From JAGVSR01 sp963825555 (GTDB lineage: Bacteria > Pseudomonadota > Alphaproteobacteria > Rhizobiales > Hyphomicrobiaceae): DNA of 64,000 nt. The notes under the pieces were generated by a model, which searched no databases, was not told where the DNA came from, and worked only from the letters and a program-made list of their open reading frames with translations. The DNA is taken from positions 31,124 to 95,123 of the forward strand of contig CAWGTZ010000021.1 of assembly GCA_963825555.1 (NCBI GenBank), read 5' to 3'. Made by a program: the position numbers and the translations under genes. Positions 43,411 through 51,135 of the stretch are shown piece by piece. How positions within the stretch are numbered: position 1 is the first letter of the stretch; every line of letters begins with the position of its first letter.

Positions 43411-43757
43411 CACGAGGCCTCCACGGCGATCCGCGGAACACCGTCGGCGTCCAGGAACATGGGTTTCTCCCAAAGCGCCAGCACGGTCGGAAGTTCGCCG
43501 AAATAATGTGGGAATAGAGCCCCGTCGCGGGAGGGTTCGAAGCGCAGTGCCCCGCCGAGCGCCTCGGCATCAAAGGCCACGATGATTAGACCGGTACGAT
43601 TGTGAAAATGCCGGATCGCCGTGCCTTCGATTTGCTCAGCACTAGAAAGATGTATGAAACCGTCGCGAAGATCGTCAGCGGACCCACGATAGGCACCGGC
43701 TTTGCACGCCTCGCGCCACTCGCTTTCGGATACGATCTTGTAAACAGTTCTTGTCAC
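43410..43757 (-). CDS. DUF952 family protein
   Basis: 115 residues when started at a GTG at 43757 (VTRTVYKIVSESEWREA), which gives the usual family length; an upstream ATG at 43883 would add 42 residues without family character. Motifs YRGSADDLRDGFIHLSSAEQ, LIIVAFDAEALGGALRFEPSRDGALFPHYFGELP are the DUF952 core. The function is unknown. It commonly precedes pyrD in alphaproteobacteria, as here. Confidence 0.83.
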   Translation of the reverse strand: MTRTVYKIVSESEWREACKAGAYRGSADDLRDGFIHLSSAEQIEGTAIRHFHNRTGLIIVAFDAEALGGALRFEPSRDGALFPHYFGELPTVLALWEKPMFLDADGVPRIAVEAS

Positions 43758-44233
43758 TGCCAGCAGCCAAACATCTCTACTTGAAGCGCAGGATAGGTAG
43801 GCGACTTCCTCGCCCGCGACAAGCGTATCCTGACAGGTGTTCGTCCGATCAACTCGGGGTGGCGTGTGATTTTCAAGTCGCATCGGATGTGGTCAATGCA
43901 CTCCGGCACGACAGTTATTTTTCTGCCATCCTTGCGCGGCAACTGAGGCTGGGGAATACTCGTTGTCCCCCGAACGCTTGTCGCTGCCGACGAGCATGGC
44001 GGCAGTTCTTCGCTGCCGGGTCTACCGGGATGCACGGGGCGTTTCGGTACAAGAAATATAATAAGTGGTTCGGGTCGAGAGGGCGTTTTTTGGTACAGAG
44101 TAGAACAGAAGAGGCCCCCAAGGGCTTCTGGGCGCGCGCCGCACTGGTCGGCAGATCGGTATCGACTGCAAAGGTTGCGGCTCCAAACGAAACCACCGCC
44201 CTGCCGCGTGTCTTCTCAAAGCCCAACGATTTC
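43758..44233. other. 476-bp region upstream of the DUF262 nuclease
   Basis: This divergent gap may include the true 5' end of the nuclease gene, because the same frame stays open to 43751. An AT-richer stretch (ACAAGAAATATAATAAGTGG, near 44050) stands out and could be a promoter. The translated sequence here is Arg/Cys-rich and lacks domain character, so I treat it as non-coding. Confidence 0.35.
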
Positions 44234-45910
44234 ATGACGGCCGAGGTGATGTCCCTCGGGCGACTGCTTGATGGCCGTTACCGCTTTCGGCTGGCATGCC
44301 TGCAGCGCGCCTACGCCTGGCGCCCCGAGAACGTGTCGCGTCTGCTCTCTGACCTGCGCTGGGCGATGCAGCGCAGCGGTAAAAAGCGGCGCTATGCGCT
44401 GGGCCGCCTGATGCTCGCTCAGCAGCTTGGTTCAGTTGACGTGGAGCTTGTCGACGGGCATCAACGTCTCGTCACGTTGACGATGCTGTTTGCCGTTTTG
44501 CGCGATCTGGAGACCAATCCGGAGCGCGCCGAGACTCTGCACAAACTCGTGCTCGACGAGGCGTGGAGCCTTGGCGATCCGCGTCGCTACCGGCTGCTCA
44601 TACAGAAACAACCCGCGCCCCTGTTCGAGCGGACCGTGCAGCAGCGCGGTCTGACAGATAGCGATCCCGGGGTTCTGCGAGACGAACTGTCCGAGGCTGA
44701 ACGCAACATCATCGACAACCGCGATTGCATCCGCTCCGAATTGCTTTCGCCGGGAACTACAGAGGAATTCCGGCGGGAGCTGGCCGATTTTCTGCTCGAG
44801 AACTGCTGCGTCATCGCTGTCGTCGTCGACAACGCGGACGACGGCTGGGAGATCCTGGGTACGGAGCAGAATACGCGTCTTGCCTTTAGTCACGCCGACG
44901 AGGCCAAGTCCATCATCCTCTCCGCGATGCCCGCCGATCAGCACTCACCGGCGGCGCATCTTTGGGAGAGCTGCGAAAGCATCCTGATACCCGAGGATAT
45001 GCATCGGCTGCTCTGCCACATTCGCTCAATCAGCTGGCGGGGGCGGTTCCAGTCGAGCCGCCCGGTGGAAACCGAGATCGTCGAGCGTTTCGGCATCGCC
45101 ACCGACGGGCTCAAGTTCATGAGCGAACATCTGGTGCCATTTGCGAACCGGCTGAAGGATATACGGCAGGGAAACGTCGGCCGGCCTGGAGAAGAGCGCC
45201 AATCCATTTCCCAGCACATCGATTACATAAGCTGGGTCGACGCTCATGCGTGGATTCCGGCGATCTTGCTCTGGATGAAGATCCGGGGCTCAGAGGGACC
45301 GGAAACACAATCATTCATCCGCCATCTCGACCGGCTCGTTTGGATGACCCGTATTGCGGGAGTCGATCCGGGGGTTCAAGAGACCCGAATGCTCAACCTC
45401 CTTGACGATATCGAGGCTGGCGTACCGGTCGGCAACATGAGTTGGCTTCAGATTGAGCCCAAGCTGCGCAGGGATGCGATTTCCAATCTGCGTAGTCCCA
45501 ATCTCGCCGCCAAGCATTACGCGGGTTATCTCCTCCGGCGGCTCAGTATTCTGAGTGGCGCCGATCCCGGACCCATGATGCGCGATGAGGTCACTGTGGA
45601 GCACATTCTGCCGCGGAACCCGCATGGTTGCCGCGAATGGCTTGCGCTTTATGGAAGCCCCGACGGCTGCAAGATGCATCACCAGAAGCTCGGCAACGTC
45701 GTTCTCCTATCGGGCCGCGAGAACCAGCTAGTCGGCATCAAGTCGTGGGATGATAAGCGCGCAATCCTTGCGCGCTCAGTGTTCTCGCTCGCGCGCGATG
45801 CCGCTCAAGAAAAAGACTGGACGGCCCGCACCATCGCCCGCCGCACCGACCGCCTGATCGACATGCTGCTCAAGAGCTTCGATATTGCCCCGCTGGGGAA
45901 GGGAGAATAG
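44234..45910 (+). CDS. DUF262/DUF1524 (GmrSD-like) nuclease, candidate anti-phage protein
   Basis: 558 residues from the ATG at 44234; an in-frame ATG at 44031 would give 626. The N-terminal DUF262 (GmrS-like) domain shows LQRAYAWRPENVSRLLSDL and the nucleotide-site motif VDGHQRLVTLTMLF (usually DGQQR). The C-terminal DUF1524 (GmrD-like, HNH) domain has VTVEHILPRNP and LGNVVLLSGRENQ. GmrSD-type proteins are type IV restriction systems that cut modified phage DNA using NTP. Both halves are in one chain, as in BrxU-like enzymes. There is no adjacent methylase or partner. Gln-to-His in the DGQQR motif and the unclear N-terminus are oddities. Confidence 0.75.
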   Translation: MTAEVMSLGRLLDGRYRFRLACLQRAYAWRPENVSRLLSDLRWAMQRSGKKRRYALGRLMLAQQLGSVDVELVDGHQRLVTLTMLFAVLRDLETNPERAETLHKLVLDEAWSLGDPRRYRLLIQKQPAPLFERTVQQRGLTDSDPGVLRDELSEAERNIIDNRDCIRSELLSPGTTEEFRRELADFLLENCCVIAVVVDNADDGWEILGTEQNTRLAFSHADEAKSIILSAMPADQHSPAAHLWESCESILIPEDMHRLLCHIRSISWRGRFQSSRPVETEIVERFGIATDGLKFMSEHLVPFANRLKDIRQGNVGRPGEERQSISQHIDYISWVDAHAWIPAILLWMKIRGSEGPETQSFIRHLDRLVWMTRIAGVDPGVQETRMLNLLDDIEAGVPVGNMSWLQIEPKLRRDAISNLRSPNLAAKHYAGYLLRRLSILSGADPGPMMRDEVTVEHILPRNPHGCREWLALYGSPDGCKMHHQKLGNVVLLSGRENQLVGIKSWDDKRAILARSVFSLARDAAQEKDWTARTIARRTDRLIDMLLKSFDIAPLGKGE

Positions 45911-45958
45911 CTCCTGCGCGGGTGTCTTTCGACGTGGAGAGAACCCGCGGGCTCCAAC

Positions 45959-47611
45959 CTAGGCCGCTTTGCCAATCTCACCAGCCAGTGCCTTGGCGAT
46001 CAGAGCACGGGTCTCGTCCACGCCGTAGAGTGCGATGAACGACCCGAAGCGCGGACCTTTGCTTTCGCCGAGTAGCACCTGATAGATCGCGCTGAACCAC
46101 GCATTCGAGACGCCGGGGCGCTCGGGCGTGGCGCCCTTTGCTCCAAAGTCCTGGTATCGCGGGACCGCGCGTCCGATATCGTAGACGATCGCCTGCAACT
46201 CTTCGGCGGTGGCAGTCTGAGGTGCCTTGGACAGCGCATCCGAGAGCGCAGACAGCGCCTCGCGCTCCACTTCGTCCGGCGTCCGGTACGACTTCTTGGA
46301 CAGTTCGAAGTCGCGATAGTACCGCACGGCGTAGCCTGCCAGCGTGTCGAGCAAAGGATAGCGTTCCGGCGTCGCATCCGGCATGTGGCGGCGGATGTAG
46401 CCCCACAGAACGTCTTTGTTTTCGGCGTTGGAGGCCGCCACAAGGTTTCGCAAAAGTGCGAACGTGACCGGGCTCGATGCCTCCGGCGGCTTGCCCGAAT
46501 GAATATGCCAGACGGGATTTTCGAGCTGTGCCTTGGCTTCCTGAGAGGAATAAGCGCCAAGGAACTGGAGGTAGTCGTCAACGGCGCGCGGAATGACGTC
46601 GAAGTGCAGTTTCTTGGCCGATTTCGGCTTCTGGAACATGAACAGGGCGAGGCTCTCCGGCGTCGCATAAGTGAGCCACTCGTCGATGGTGAGGCCATTG
46701 CCCTTGGACTTGGAGATCTTCTCGCCCTTCTCATCGAGAAAGAGCTCATAGACGAAGTGTTCCGGCGGAAGGCCGCCGAGGACCTTGCAGATGCCGTCAT
46801 AGATGACGGTGTTGGACATGTGGTCCTTGCCGTACATCTCAAAGTCGACGCCGAGGGCCGCCCATCGTGCACCGAAATCAGGCTTCCATTGCAGCTTCAC
46901 GTGGCCACCCGTCACCGGCACGGTGACGTCGGCCCCGTCCTCGTCGACGAAAGTCACGGTCCCGCTTTTTGCATTGACCTCCTTCATGGGCACATAGAGG
47001 ACCCGGCCCGTCGTCGGTGAGATCGGCAGAAAACAGCTGTAGGTCGCCTGGCGTTCCTCGCCGAGTGTCGGAAGCATGATGTCCATGATCTTCTGGTAGC
47101 GCTCGGCGGCGCGTAGCAGAATCTCATCGAACTTGCCCGAGGTGTAATAGTCGGTAGCGCTGGCGAACTCGTACTCGAAGCCGAAGGTGTCGAGGAACCG
47201 GCGCAACATGGCGTTGTTGTGGTGGCCGAAGCTTTCGTATTCGCCGAACGGGTCAGGCACGCGCGTCAGCGGCTTGTGCAGGTTCTCGCGCAGCATCTCC
47301 TGGTTGGGCACGTTGTCGGGCACTTTGCGCATGCCGTCCATGTCATCGGAAAAGCACAAGAGGCGCGTCTTGATCTCGCCCCCGGTCAACGCCTCGAAGG
47401 CGCGTCGCACCATGCTAGTCCGTGCGACCTCGCCGAAAGTGCCGATGTGCGGCAATCCCGAGGGCCCGTAGCCTGTCTCGAACAGCACGGTCTTTTCGCG
47501 CCCGCCCTTTATTTTTTCCAGCCTTTGCAGAATGCGGCGCGCTTCCTCGAATGGCCAGGCACGGGCCTCCTTAACGACTTCAAGCTGGGCGGGCGTGGCG
47601 TGCATGGACAT
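45959..47611 (-). CDS. lysK: lysyl-tRNA synthetase, class I
   Basis: 550 residues from the ATG at 47611; the frame begins at 47674 and an ATG at 47605 is also possible. The HIGH-like motif is GYGPSGLPHIGTF and the KMSKS-like motif is EKISKSKGN, both class I. Most bacteria use class II LysRS; class I is the usual form in many alphaproteobacteria. It charges tRNA-Lys. It lies downstream of and convergent with the DUF262 nuclease gene and divergent from puc. Confidence 0.95.
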   Translation of the reverse strand: MSMHATPAQLEVVKEARAWPFEEARRILQRLEKIKGGREKTVLFETGYGPSGLPHIGTFGEVARTSMVRRAFEALTGGEIKTRLLCFSDDMDGMRKVPDNVPNQEMLRENLHKPLTRVPDPFGEYESFGHHNNAMLRRFLDTFGFEYEFASATDYYTSGKFDEILLRAAERYQKIMDIMLPTLGEERQATYSCFLPISPTTGRVLYVPMKEVNAKSGTVTFVDEDGADVTVPVTGGHVKLQWKPDFGARWAALGVDFEMYGKDHMSNTVIYDGICKVLGGLPPEHFVYELFLDEKGEKISKSKGNGLTIDEWLTYATPESLALFMFQKPKSAKKLHFDVIPRAVDDYLQFLGAYSSQEAKAQLENPVWHIHSGKPPEASSPVTFALLRNLVAASNAENKDVLWGYIRRHMPDATPERYPLLDTLAGYAVRYYRDFELSKKSYRTPDEVEREALSALSDALSKAPQTATAEELQAIVYDIGRAVPRYQDFGAKGATPERPGVSNAWFSAIYQVLLGESKGPRFGSFIALYGVDETRALIAKALAGEIGKAA

Positions 47612-47969
47612 GGCGAGGGGGTACCGGCCGGGCCGGTTCTCTGATGGCGTGTGGATTTCGATGAGCCGGGCCAAAACCCGAATAGGTGGCGCAAGTTAGG
47701 AGCGCTGCGCTGCAAGGTCAATCGGGCCATTCCGATTGGACTTTGCACCCGACGGAAACGGCAAGTCCAGAGAGTTGCCGGTTATTTCCCGGTTTCCCCG
47801 ATGGCGTCGGCCATGTGACCAGCGGCGGGCAGCCCATCTGGCACAAACGGCACGCGCTCTCCACCGGCCTTCGTTGTTGCAGGACAACCGTCGAAACGGG
47901 GAACGGCGATGATTGACACGTCAAGTGAAATGTGAAACCAAATAGACGGTTCAATATGTCTAATCTAAC

Positions 47970-47983
47970 TTGACAATTATCAA
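47970..47983. promoter_or_regulatory. FNR/FixK-type box upstream of pucB
   Basis: TTGAC-AATT-ATCAA fits the TTGAY-N4-RTCAA consensus of FnrL/FixK. If it works as a class II activator site, transcription would start near 48018, about 225 nt before pucB. It fits low-oxygen induction of light-harvesting genes. Confidence 0.6.
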
Positions 47984-48171
47984 ACGGTTCAACCGGTTCC
48001 TCCAAGGAACCACCAAAGGGAAAAGCGGCCCGCCTTGATTGCGAAGGAACGCTGAACCGCGAGAGCGAATGCGCTCTGTGTGAGTGACAGTGATCTGAAG
48101 ACCGGGGCGGCGAAGTTTTCCGAGCCTTCTGTCGACCGGTCTCCCGTGCGACGTGTTGGTGAGGAAAAAAG

Positions 48172-48198
48172 CCCACGGTCGTGGATCGCGCCCGTGGG
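48172..48198 (+). other. hairpin in the pucB leader
   Basis: CCCACGG (48172-48178) pairs with CCGTGGG (48192-48198), 45 nt before the pucB start. It may protect the 5' end of the puc mRNA or affect translation. Confidence 0.4.
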
Positions 48199-48243
48199 TT
48201 CAGCACGAAATGGTTCGTGCGTCACTCAGGGAGGTTGTCGACT

Positions 48244-48405
48244 ATGGATAGCTTAGACGATCCAAACAGAGTCTGGCCCACGGGCCTGACAATCAAGGAG
48301 TCCGAGGCACTTCATAAGCATGTGATCGATGGGTCGCGCGTCTTCGGTGCGATCGCCCTCGTTGCTCACTTGCTTGCGTACATCTACTCGCCTTGGCTTG
48401 GTTAG
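48244..48405 (+). CDS. pucB: light-harvesting complex 2 beta subunit (B800-850 type)
   Basis: 53 residues from the ATG at 48244, with CAGGGAGG upstream. The LH beta signature is complete: GLTIKESEALHKHVIDGSRVF, then AHLLAYIYSPWLG, with His42 as ligand of the ring bacteriochlorophyll and His24 nearer the N-terminal side. One membrane helix (VFGAIALVAHLLAYIYSPW) is present. It pairs with PucA to form the peripheral antenna ring. It is the first gene of the operon; 12 bp separate it from pucA. Confidence 0.95.
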   Translation: MDSLDDPNRVWPTGLTIKESEALHKHVIDGSRVFGAIALVAHLLAYIYSPWLG

Positions 48406-48417
48406 AGGAGAGCCCAG

Positions 48418-48747
48418 ATGAATAATGGTAGAATCTGGTGCGTGGTGAACCCCACTGTGGGTCTGCCGCTCTTCATCGGCGGTGTCGCTCTGACGTCGCT
48501 CACTGTTCACCACTACGTGCTTTCGAACACGTCGTGGGTTGGTGACTTCTGGAAGGGTAGCTCCAAGACTTCGGTCAGCGAAGTCGTGCCGTCCAACACG
48601 TCGTCGCCCGTCGTACTCCGCACGGAAGACGGCAAGGCGGCTTTCGCTATCAACGTGACGCCGGCGACTGGTGACAGCTCGTCGTTCGTACTCAAGGTGG
48701 AACGCCTTCCCGGCGACCTCGCCTTGGCCACGACGGACGCCAAGTAA
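48418..48747 (+). CDS. pucA: light-harvesting complex 2 alpha subunit with a long C-terminal extension
   Basis: 109 residues; ordinary LH2 alpha is 50-60. Residues 1-50 align without gaps to known subunits: MNNGRIW, GLPLFIGGVALTSLTVHHYVL, His31 (ring BChl ligand), and W40, F44, W45 where R. acidophilus LH2 has W40, Y44, W45. Residues about 51-109 are an added, mostly Ser/Thr/Val-rich tail of beta character (SSPVVLRTEDGKAAFAINV; SSFVLKVERL). This would face the periplasm. An AGAGGAGAG site precedes it. Long alpha tails are known (puc2A of Rhodobacter sphaeroides) but uncommon. Confidence 0.93.
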   Translation: MNNGRIWCVVNPTVGLPLFIGGVALTSLTVHHYVLSNTSWVGDFWKGSSKTSVSEVVPSNTSSPVVLRTEDGKAAFAINVTPATGDSSSFVLKVERLPGDLALATTDAK

Positions 48748-48774
48748 TTGGACCCGGTCACAGTGAATGACCCA

Positions 48775-48811
48775 GGGACCCGGCGCCTTCGGACGTCGGG
48801 TCTCAGGTCCC
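48775..48811 (+). other. intercistronic hairpin between pucA and pucC
   Basis: Outer GGGACC (48775-48780) pairs with GGTCCC (48806-48811). Inside, GACCCG pairs with CGGGTC. CTTTCC follows. In the puc operons of other purple bacteria, a stem-loop after pucA stabilises the abundant pucBA message and lowers pucC transcription; the same role is likely here. Confidence 0.6.
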
Positions 48812-48998
48812 CTTTCCTGCAAGGTTCTATCCGGGAAGAAGACTGCTAGGTCTGCACGAGCCATGGCATAAAGAAGGTGACCGTGGCGCTTGATCCGAAA
48901 CAGTCAACATCCCGTCCTTGGCAGGTTCTGAGTGTCAAATGGGTCCGGCTCTATTTTGATAGAGAGCGGACGGTAGCGCTTCTGGATCGGTTCGAACA

Positions 48999-50456
48999 AT
49001 GAATCGCGTCAGCCAGAAAGTGATGAAAGCCTGGGTCGAGCTGGGCCCGCGATTTTTGCCGTTCGCCGACGCTGCAACGCCGGACCTGCCGCTGTCACGG
49101 CTTCTGCGGCTTTCGCTCATCCAGGTTTCGGTCGGCATGTCTCTCGTGCTGATGGTCGGCACCTTGAACCGCGTGATGATCGTCGAGCTCGGCATCCCGG
49201 CGTCGATCGTCTCGATCATGATTGCCCTGCCTCTGGTGTTTGCGCCGCTGCGGGCGCTGATCGGATATAAATCCGACACGCACAAGTGTGTGCTTGGGTG
49301 GCGGCGGGTTCCCTTCATTTACCGCGGCACCATGATTCAGTTCGGTGGCCTTGCGATCATGCCGTTCGCGCTCCTGGTGCTTTCAGGGACCGGGAATGCG
49401 GGCTCCGTGCCTGAATGGGTCGGCCAGATGGCCGCGGCGTTGTCGTTCCTGCTCGTCGGCGCGGGATTGCACACGACGCAGACGGTTGGCTTGGCGCTGG
49501 CTACCGATCTGGCTGCTCCAGAGACCAGGCCCAAGGTCGTGGGCCTCATGTACGTCATGCTTTTGATGGGCACGATCGTCAGCGCCTTGATCTTCGGTTG
49601 GGTGCTGGAGGAATTTTCGCCGGGCCGTCTTGTCCAGGTGGTCCAGGGCTCGGCCGTTGCGGCCATCGTGCTCAATGCCGTCGCCTTGTGGAAGCAGGAG
49701 CCGCGAAGGAGTGCGGCTCAGATCGAGGCGGAAGAACCCGAGCCCACGTTTCAGGAGGCCTGGGCAAGCTACATCAAAGGCGAGCATGCCATGCGGCGTC
49801 TCGTGGCTGTCGGGTTTGGGACGATGGCATTCAGCATGCAGGATGTGCTGCTGGAACCCTACGGGGGCGAGGTGCTGAGGCTGAGCGTGAGCGATACGAC
49901 CAAGTTGAGCGCCACGCTTGCGGCTGGCGGGTTGTTCGGCTTCGGCCTTGCATCCTATGTGCTGACGCGGGGAGCCGATCCGTTCCGCATGGCCGGTTAC
50001 GGCGCGCTGGCCGGTATCGCTGCCTTCACCGCTGTGATCCTGTCGGCGCCGCTCCTGTCGCCGTTCGTGTTCGCCTGTGGCGCGCTCATGATCGGCTTTG
50101 GCGGGGGGCTCTTTGGTCATGGGACTTTGACGTCCACCATGAATTACGCACCGAAGGATCAGGTGGGGCTGGCGCTCGGAGCCTGGGGCGCCGTACAGGC
50201 TTCGGCAGCTGGATTGGCCGTCGCGCTGGGCGGCGTGGTGCGTGACCTGGGACATGGTTTCGCACCCACGGACATTTTTGGTTCGGCCGCAGGCTACAAT
50301 GTCGTCTACTCTATCGAGATCGTATTGCTCTTCGCGACGCTCGCGGCCATGTTACCGCTCGTCCGCCGGGCGGAAAGCACGGGAACTGCAGCCGGTCCGG
50401 TCCCCCTGGGCCAGTCCGGCGGATCGGCACTGCAAAGCAAGGTGGATGCGCCATGA
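48999..50456 (+). CDS. pucC: PucC, light-harvesting complex assembly/bacteriochlorophyll delivery protein
   Basis: 485 residues, BCD family of the major facilitator superfamily with about 12 membrane helices. Typical segments are SLIQVSVGMSLVLMVGTLNRVMIVELGIPASIVS, FAPLRALIGYKSDTH, GWRRVPFIYRGTMIQFGG and MAFSMQDVLLEPYGGEVL. PucC is required for LH2 assembly. A gap of 251 bp with a hairpin separates it from pucA, fitting lower expression. The stop overlaps the next gene (ATGA), so the following protein is coupled. Confidence 0.95.
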   Translation: MNRVSQKVMKAWVELGPRFLPFADAATPDLPLSRLLRLSLIQVSVGMSLVLMVGTLNRVMIVELGIPASIVSIMIALPLVFAPLRALIGYKSDTHKCVLGWRRVPFIYRGTMIQFGGLAIMPFALLVLSGTGNAGSVPEWVGQMAAALSFLLVGAGLHTTQTVGLALATDLAAPETRPKVVGLMYVMLLMGTIVSALIFGWVLEEFSPGRLVQVVQGSAVAAIVLNAVALWKQEPRRSAAQIEAEEPEPTFQEAWASYIKGEHAMRRLVAVGFGTMAFSMQDVLLEPYGGEVLRLSVSDTTKLSATLAAGGLFGFGLASYVLTRGADPFRMAGYGALAGIAAFTAVILSAPLLSPFVFACGALMIGFGGGLFGHGTLTSTMNYAPKDQVGLALGAWGAVQASAAGLAVALGGVVRDLGHGFAPTDIFGSAAGYNVVYSIEIVLLFATLAAMLPLVRRAESTGTAAGPVPLGQSGGSALQSKVDAP

Positions 50457-51055
50457 CCCAGACAATCAGCCGGATGTATGCGAACCAGCAACAGGCCTCA
50501 AAGGCGATGGAGGAACTGAAGCGGCGCAACTATCACAATGTCTTCATGTTCTCGGCGCCCCCTGCCGGTGAGGACGGCCAGCGCAGCGTCAATGTCGATG
50601 ATCTGGTGGCGCAGATGGTCAAGGCCCACATCCTAAAGTCGGAGGCAAAGATCTTCGCGGAACGTGTAGGTAAGGGCGGGAGCCTGGTGACGGTCCACGC
50701 GCCATTCAGCGGTGGCTTTCGAGCCCTCACCGTGCTCGATAGTCACGATCCGGTTGACTCTGGCGTACCCGATCCGGTGTACCCGTCGATCCTCTGGGAC
50801 ACGGCAACGCCGTGCTCGAGTGCGCTGCGTATGCCTGTTCTGGCCAAGAACAGGCTGCCTTTTGAGACCGTCAGTGCGCTGCCGTCGCTTGCACGCTGCG
50901 GGGCCGTCACCTCATGTTTAGGTATGCCGTTGCTCTCAAAGTCTGCCGCACCATTCTCCGGCACGTTGGGCATGGCGACGTTGTCCAGCAATTCGACGCC
51001 ATTCTCGTCGATGCTGGGGCTCCCCATGCTGAAGAAGGGGACGATCATGACCTGA
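50453..51055 (+). CDS. puc-operon protein with YflT-like N-domain and five 16-residue C-terminal repeats
   Basis: 200 residues; the ATG overlaps the pucC stop by 4 bp. The N-terminal 100 residues (MTQTISRMYANQQQASKAMEELKRRNYHNV; GGSLVTVHAPFSGGFRALTVLDSH) resemble the general-stress YflT/17M-like alpha-beta domain. From residue 119 to 197 five imperfect repeats of about 16 residues follow, consensus xPFSSxLGMPxLSKxx, with clear units at 119, 135, 151, 166 and 182. The repeats carry two Cys residues (C149, C155) and are hydrophobic and Ser-rich. A role in LH2 assembly or as an accessory (possibly PucE/gamma-like) polypeptide is suggested by position only. I do not recognise a named family. Confidence 0.8.
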   Translation: MTQTISRMYANQQQASKAMEELKRRNYHNVFMFSAPPAGEDGQRSVNVDDLVAQMVKAHILKSEAKIFAERVGKGGSLVTVHAPFSGGFRALTVLDSHDPVDSGVPDPVYPSILWDTATPCSSALRMPVLAKNRLPFETVSALPSLARCGAVTSCLGMPLLSKSAAPFSGTLGMATLSSNSTPFSSMLGLPMLKKGTIMT

Positions 51056-51080
51056 TCAGGTCAGCAAAGCATTTCTTGGG

Positions 51081-51116
51081 GCGCACCGTGAAACGACATC
51101 GTGGTGCGCTTTTTTT
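51081..51116 (+). terminator. intrinsic terminator of the puc operon
   Basis: GCGCACC (51081-51087) pairs with GGTGCGC (51103-51109), followed by TTTTTTT. The operon ends here. Confidence 0.85.
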
Positions 51117-51135
51117 CGATGCCGCGTCGTAATCG

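Larger units (their letters stand above)
47612..48243 (+). promoter_or_regulatory. 632-bp control region upstream of the puc operon
   Basis: No gene is convincing here. Besides the FNR-type box at 47970-47983, the region holds TTGACACGTCAA (47913-47924, near-palindrome), TGT-N12-ACG (47931-47948, one base off the TGT-N12-ACA site of PpsR/CrtJ) and TGT-N13-ACA (47957-47975, one base too wide). The AT-rich core (47935-47985) is probably the promoter region, leaving a leader of about 220-260 nt. Control by oxygen and a CrtJ/PpsR-type repressor is expected for puc, but the PpsR sites are imperfect. Confidence 0.5.

Noticed and set aside
47686..47916. A 76-codon frame in the puc control region
   Set aside because: No ribosome site or motif, and it overlaps the presumed regulatory DNA.
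49383..50255. A 290-codon minus-strand frame opposite pucC
   Set aside because: Charged His/Arg-rich translation antisense to a conserved membrane protein; a shadow.
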